From contig JAFDGW010000005.1 in assembly GCA_019309115.1 (NCBI GenBank), positions 1 to 64,000 on the forward strand: a stretch of DNA of 64,000 nt, in the 5' to 3' direction. The first letter of the stretch is position 1. Each line of letters opens with the position of its first letter. The translations under genes were made by a program, and so were the position numbers. This document shows, piece after piece, positions 60,391 through 64,000 of the stretch. This DNA is from Deltaproteobacteria bacterium (GTDB lineage: Bacteria > Desulfobacterota > Syntrophobacteria > Syntrophobacterales > Thermodesulforhabdaceae). The notes below the pieces were generated by a model. It saw only the letters and a program-made list of their open reading frames with translations. It was not told the DNA's origin and made no database searches.

Positions 60391-61758
60391 ATGATTCCAA
60401 CGGGTATTCCAATCAAAGAACTTTTCAGGAGCTTTTCGTCCCACCTGGGCAAAGACATCAGGGTAAATGGTTGGGTCAGAACAAGGCGCGATTCCAAGGC
60501 AGGAATCAGCTTTGTAGAACTCAATGACGGGAGCTGCCTGAAGAACCTTCAGGTAATCATAAGCCACGACAATCCGTCGCTTGTCGAAATGCTTCCTATA
60601 ATTACTACTGGAGCAGGCATTTCTGCATTCGGTACGCTCAAAAAATCCCCTGCAAAGGGGCAGCCGATAGAACTGGAAGCAAAAGAGATAACAATATACG
60701 GCACGGCCGATCCGGTATCGTATCCGCTTCAGAAAAAGCGCCATTCCTTTGAATTCCTTCGTCAGATTGCACATCTTCGCCCTCGCACTAATACTATTGG
60801 GGCTGTCACAAGGGTAAGAAATCGCCTTAGCTACACCATACATCGATTCTTTCAAGAGCGCGGTTTTTATTACATCCATACACCGATAATAACAACCAGT
60901 GATTGCGAAGGGGCCGGTGAAGTCTTCCGGGTTGTGGCAGAACATATGGAAGAAGAATTTTTCGGTAGGCCGACCTATCTTACAGTGAGTGGACAGCTCC
61001 AGGCGGAAATTTTCGCACTGGCTCTCGGCAAGGTTTACACCTTTGGTCCTACCTTCCGTGCAGAAAATTCAAATACTCGCCGCCATCTGGCAGAATTCTG
61101 GATGATCGAACCCGAAGTGGCCTTTGCTGACATCGAAGATAATCTAAAACTGGCCGAAGAAATGCTCCGCCAAATCGTTCAGGATGTGCTTGATAACTGT
61201 GACGAGGACCTTCAGTTTTTCGCGCGCTTTATAGATCCAAATCTGATCGGTAGACTCGAAATGATCATAAAGAAACCCTTTGAAGTCATCACCTACACGG
61301 AAGCCGTAAAGATTTTGGAGGAAAGTGGCGAACAATTCGATTATCCTGCTCGTTGGGGATGTGACCTTCAGGCCGAGCATGAACGCTACCTAACCGAGAA
61401 AAAATTCAAACGCCCCGTTGCCGTCATTGACTATCCCAGAACCCTTAAGCCCTTTTATATGAAGGTAAATGACGATGAACAAACTGTTGCTGCAATGGAC
61501 GTGCTGGTGCCTGAAGTTGGTGAAATCGTAGGTGGATCTGAAAGGGAATATCGTTACGATGTTCTCGTCGAACAGATGAAACAGAAAAACATGAACTTGG
61601 AAGACTACCAGTGGTACCTGGACCTTAGACGATTCGGTTCTGTTCCCCATGCCGGATTTGGACTGGGGTTCGAAAGATTGGTTCAGTTTGTGACCGGTGT
61701 TCAGAACATACGCGAAGCGATTCCGTTTCCGAGGACACCGGGGCATGCCTTATTTTAA
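60391..61758 (+). CDS. asnS: Asparaginyl-tRNA synthetase
   Basis: The 455-residue class II synthetase has an N-terminal OB anticodon domain ([20 protein letters not shown]), motif 2 ([25 protein letters not shown]) and motif 3 ([15 protein letters not shown]), with the asparagine-type ending [21 protein letters not shown] lies before the ATG. Length is normal. The two small genes downstream may be co-transcribed with it. Confidence 0.95.
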   Translation: MIPTGIPIKELFRSFSSHLGKDIRVNGWVRTRRDSKAGISFVELNDGSCLKNLQVIISHDNPSLVEMLPIITTGAGISAFGTLKKSPAKGQPIELEAKEITIYGTADPVSYPLQKKRHSFEFLRQIAHLRPRTNTIGAVTRVRNRLSYTIHRFFQERGFYYIHTPIITTSDCEGAGEVFRVVAEHMEEEFFGRPTYLTVSGQLQAEIFALALGKVYTFGPTFRAENSNTRRHLAEFWMIEPEVAFADIEDNLKLAEEMLRQIVQDVLDNCDEDLQFFARFIDPNLIGRLEMIIKKPFEVITYTEAVKILEESGEQFDYPARWGCDLQAEHERYLTEKKFKRPVAVIDYPRTLKPFYMKVNDDEQTVAAMDVLVPEVGEIVGGSEREYRYDVLVEQMKQKNMNLEDYQWYLDLRRFGSVPHAGFGLGFERLVQFVTGVQNIREAIPFPRTPGHALF

Positions 61759-61772
61759 CGGAGGTAATAACT

Positions 61773-62210
61773 ATGTGCTTTCATCAGAGAATAAGGTGCT
61801 TCTGCGGCAAAAATGAGGCTTTTCTATTTTATCGTGACAATGTATTGCCGGAGGAAGTCTTGGTTGAAGTTTTCTGTCCTGATTGTCGGTCCATGGCGGG
61901 GTGGGATCCCGAAAGCATGATTGATGACGGTGGCTGGATTCTTCATTACGACATGGAAATTGCGTCCTTTTACCTGAAACAAAAAGGAATCAACGTTAAG
62001 CCAACTCCGGAATTTTTGTTCGACCAGGAATATTGTTCCTGGTATGGACTAAGCCCTGATGACATCGATGCTAACATTCGACTGACGGAAGAACTGGCAC
62101 CGCTTAAAGACAAAAACCTTGCTTTATACTTTAACACCTTCAGAAAAAAGCGCCTTGAACGGGTAGAAAAACTGAAAAAACAAGGCTTCAGAAAAGCTTT
62201 GAACTCATGA
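61773..62210 (+). CDS. Uncharacterised zinc-ribbon-like protein
   Basis: I do not recognise a named family. The 145-residue protein has paired cysteines C-x-C (9, 11) and C-x2-C (34, 37) of zinc-ribbon type, then acidic and helical regions with a basic C-terminal helix (FRKKRLERVEKLKKQGFRKA). GGAGG precedes the ATG 14 bases after asnS. No membrane segment is present. Confidence 0.78.
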   Translation: MCFHQRIRCFCGKNEAFLFYRDNVLPEEVLVEVFCPDCRSMAGWDPESMIDDGGWILHYDMEIASFYLKQKGINVKPTPEFLFDQEYCSWYGLSPDDIDANIRLTEELAPLKDKNLALYFNTFRKKRLERVEKLKKQGFRKALNS

Positions 62211-62255
62211 GCAAAGGCGTCGCAGGGACAGTGAGGCCCTCGACGCCAAAAACCG

Positions 62256-62432
62256 CTAATTCAACACCACTTCTTCCACCTTTTTCAAAATATTTTTTGG
62301 AATCGGGTATTCATCCTTATTCAAATACAACTTCAGGAGTTGGGGATCAAACTCAATTTTCTGTGCAATCTCAGCAATATCCAAACCCTTTTCTTCAATG
62401 GCCTCTATAACCTTCAGTTTTTCTTCAACCAT
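62256..62432 (-). CDS. Small helix-turn-helix-like protein of 58 residues
   Basis: The frame encodes MVEEKLKVIEAIEEKG and then LDIAEIAQKIEFDPQLLKLY, which looks like the helix-turn-helix core of a small regulator, ending KKVEEVVLN. GAGGAGGG lies 8 bases before the ATG, and a TATAAT-like box occurs about 40 bases upstream. It is below the usual size cut-off but the ribosome site and sensible composition support it. The target, if any, is unknown. Confidence 0.72.
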   Translation of the reverse strand: MVEEKLKVIEAIEEKGLDIAEIAQKIEFDPQLLKLYLNKDEYPIPKNILKKVEEVVLN

Positions 62433-62609
62433 GGATCAACCCTCCTCAGCTTCACTGTGACGTCCTATTATAATCTGTCCTTATTTTGATATTACCTGCC
62501 ACGATAAGACGAAGCCTTCAAGTTTTTTCTTTCACTATTGTCTTTGATTGAATAGAATAGCTTAGCTTCGGTGTGGAGCGGAAAAAAATAAAAAGTGGGG
62601 TGTGTATCC

Positions 62610-63158
62610 ATGATTGAAGTCAGATTTCACGGTCGTGGAGGTCAGGGAGCGGTAACTTCTGCCGAACTTACCGCTCTTGCGGCGATCGCGCAGGGGAAAT
62701 ACGGTCAGGCATTTCCCAGTTTTGGTCCCGAACGCCGGGGTGCACCGGTTATGGCTTTTGTTCGGGTGGGTGAGGAACCTATAAGGAGTAGGGAGAAGAT
62801 ATACGAGCCCGACGTAGTTGTTGTACTGGATCCGAGCCTTCCAGAGATTGTGGACGTTCAGTCGGGCTTGAAGGAAAATGGGACAGTGGTGCTGAATACA
62901 AGGAAAAGCATTGATGAAGTTCGCAGAGAACACGGCTTCAACTGTCGTCTCGCAGTGGTGGACGCTATGTCCATTGCCATGGATGTACTGAAGGTGCCCA
63001 TTACAAACACCACCATGCTGGGGGCATTGATTAAGGCGTCCGGTATATTACCATTGGAGGCTCTGCACGAGCTTATAAAGCACCGTTTTGGTCCGCTGGG
63101 AGATAAAAATTTCGAGGCTTGTCGTCGTGCGTTTGAAGAAACAGTAGTGGAGGAATAA
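62610..63158 (+). CDS. 2-oxoacid:ferredoxin oxidoreductase, gamma subunit
   Basis: The 182-residue protein has the gamma-subunit signature VRFHGRGGQGAVTSAELTALAA and FPSFGPERRGAPVMAFVRV. It belongs to the four-subunit pyruvate or 2-oxoacid:ferredoxin oxidoreductases that link acyl-CoA and CO2 to reduced ferredoxin. The ATG at 62610 starts the conserved fold; the frame's earlier GTG at 62595 is less likely. It begins the gamma-delta-alpha operon, with the beta gene expected beyond the right edge. Confidence 0.93.
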   Translation: MIEVRFHGRGGQGAVTSAELTALAAIAQGKYGQAFPSFGPERRGAPVMAFVRVGEEPIRSREKIYEPDVVVVLDPSLPEIVDVQSGLKENGTVVLNTRKSIDEVRREHGFNCRLAVVDAMSIAMDVLKVPITNTTMLGALIKASGILPLEALHELIKHRFGPLGDKNFEACRRAFEETVVEE

Positions 63159-63161
63159 TCC

Positions 63162-63455
63162 GTGGCTAAAGAAACAGGAATCTGCAGCTGGAAAGAATTG
63201 GCTTTGGGGACGGCAATTTTGACGCCTGGTAATGCATCGGAACTTAAAACCGGCGATTGGCGGTCTATGCGGCCGGTTGTAGATTATGAAAAGTGCGTCA
63301 AGTGCGGCCGATGCTACATCCTGTGTCCTGATATGGTATATTCGCCCCGCGATGATGGATACTACGAACTTAACTATTATTACTGCAAAGGATGTGGCAT
63401 CTGCGCTCACGAATGCCCGAAGGGTGCTATTGAAATGGTTGAGGAGGAGAGGTAA
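63162..63455 (+). CDS. 2-oxoacid:ferredoxin oxidoreductase, delta (ferredoxin-like) subunit
   Basis: The 97-residue protein has two [4Fe-4S] motifs, [12 protein letters not shown] and [12 protein letters not shown], that carry electrons to ferredoxin. It starts with GTG at 63162, three bases after the gamma stop and nine bases from GGAGG. Its stop overlaps the alpha start (TAATG). Confidence 0.94.
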   Translation: MAKETGICSWKELALGTAILTPGNASELKTGDWRSMRPVVDYEKCVKCGRCYILCPDMVYSPRDDGYYELNYYYCKGCGICAHECPKGAIEMVEEER

Positions 63456-64000
63456 TGGCAAGACGAGTAGGCATGGAGGTTTCCATCGCGGCGGCGGAAA
63501 CCGTGGCACTTCTTGACGTTGACGTGGTTGCAGCGTATCCGATAACGCCGCAAACCCACATAGTTGAACACCTTTCCGAACTGGTTGCTGACGGGCAACT
63601 GGATGCTGAATTTGTTCCCGTTGAATCCGAACACAGTGCAATGAGCGTTTGTGTTGGAGCGGCCGCTGCGGGAGCACGCACCTTTACATCAACAAGTTCT
63701 CAGGGCTATGCTCTGATGGTTGAAATCTGCTACATAGCGTCGAGTCTTAGACTACCTATAGTGATGGCCCTTGCTAACCGATCTATGAGCGCCCCTATAA
63801 GCATATGGAATGATCACGCTGACATGATGCTGGCTCGAGATACCGGCTGGATTCAAACCGTTGCCGAAAACGGTCAAGAAGTGGTGGACCTCATTATGCA
63901 CGCTTACCGTGTCGCTGAAGATCACAGGGTTCTCCTGCCGGTAATAGTTAACCTCGATGGTTTCATTCTCACTCATATGATAGAACCGATACAGCTTCCC
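63455..64000 (+). CDS. 2-oxoacid:ferredoxin oxidoreductase, alpha subunit (partial)
   Basis: The reading frame starts at 63455 and runs open to the right edge, giving 182 residues. It matches the alpha-subunit N-terminus: [52 protein letters not shown] and the [11 protein letters not shown] region. Pyruvate and related 2-oxoacids are the likely substrates; the remainder and the beta subunit lie outside. GGAGAGG precedes the start. Confidence 0.93.
   Translation, partial: MARRVGMEVSIAAAETVALLDVDVVAAYPITPQTHIVEHLSELVADGQLDAEFVPVESEHSAMSVCVGAAAAGARTFTSTSSQGYALMVEICYIASSLRLPIVMALANRSMSAPISIWNDHADMMLARDTGWIQTVAENGQEVVDLIMHAYRVAEDHRVLLPVIVNLDGFILTHMIEPIQLP

Noticed and set aside
60337-60945. 202-residue frame on the minus strand over the start of asnS
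   Set aside because: It lies opposite a clear asnS gene and its Cys- and Tyr-rich sequence is that of a shadow frame.

Overview
The window looks like the chromosome of a sulfate-reducing deltaproteobacterium (Desulfobacterota, perhaps of the Syntrophobacteria type). The clues are a DASS-type anion symporter, two TauE/SafE (TSUP) transporters, a DsrE2-like sulfur protein, a ferredoxin-dependent 2-oxoacid oxidoreductase (gamma-delta-alpha order) and LPS and porin genes of a Gram-negative cell. No species can be named from the sequence alone. I see no insertion sequences, phage genes or rRNA.

The left 45 kb is unusually dense in signalling genes: 8 histidine kinases (one degenerate), 3 sigma-54 activators and 11 stand-alone receivers (two with altered active sites), with a chemoreceptor, two tandem universal stress proteins, a Pat-like protein acetyltransferase, two PEP-synthase-like proteins, transporters and the TrkAH potassium system. 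Layout: a kinase/sigma-54 regulator pair (210-3106, +); a ten-gene minus-strand operon (15911 down to 3166) holding a TSUP transporter, kinase, receivers, PEP-synthase-like protein, GAF kinase, Pat and Usp; a divergent six-gene operon (16169-25286, +) of kinases, activator, receiver and a second PEP-synthase-like protein; a chemoreceptor/receiver/Usp operon (28301-25308, -); a CBS/receiver/DASS symporter/receiver operon (31850-28583, -); an activator/NifX-like/kinase/receiver/kinase-like operon (36616-32038, -); a three-gene operon sharing a short FAE(A/E) motif (36861-38118, +); TrkA-TrkH (-); and a second TSUP operon with four small envelope proteins and a receiver (42047-45238, +).

By eye I find six close matches to the -24/-12 sigma-54 promoter, each directly in front of one of these operons: 15953-15969 (-), 16113-16128 (+), 28360-28375 (-), 31905-31920 (-), 36789-36804 (+) and 41948-41963 (+). 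They fall into three groups by upstream repeats, the same number as the sigma-54 activators encoded here. I infer a local sigma-54 network that ties anion transport, nucleotide-binding stress proteins and phosphotransfer together; its inputs are unknown.

From about 45.6 kb the window becomes mostly housekeeping: two tRNA-Ser genes, a TPR protein, an ArsR/DsrE2 pair, a DMT exporter, SAM hydrolase, porin, DUF1015 protein, TrmN6-like methyltransferase, SDR, FabH, DnaJ-like protein, ComM/YifB, LarB, KdtA, AsnRS, two small unknown proteins and the start of a 2-oxoacid:ferredoxin oxidoreductase operon cut by the right edge.

Most worth a second look are the FAE(A/E) motif system at 36861-38118, the two PEP-synthase-like proteins whose PEP-binding barrel is replaced by an unfamiliar C-terminal domain, the sigma-54 promoter network, and a receiver gene (26147-26503) whose reading frame has no normal start codon and begins in +1 phase at the chemoreceptor stop.
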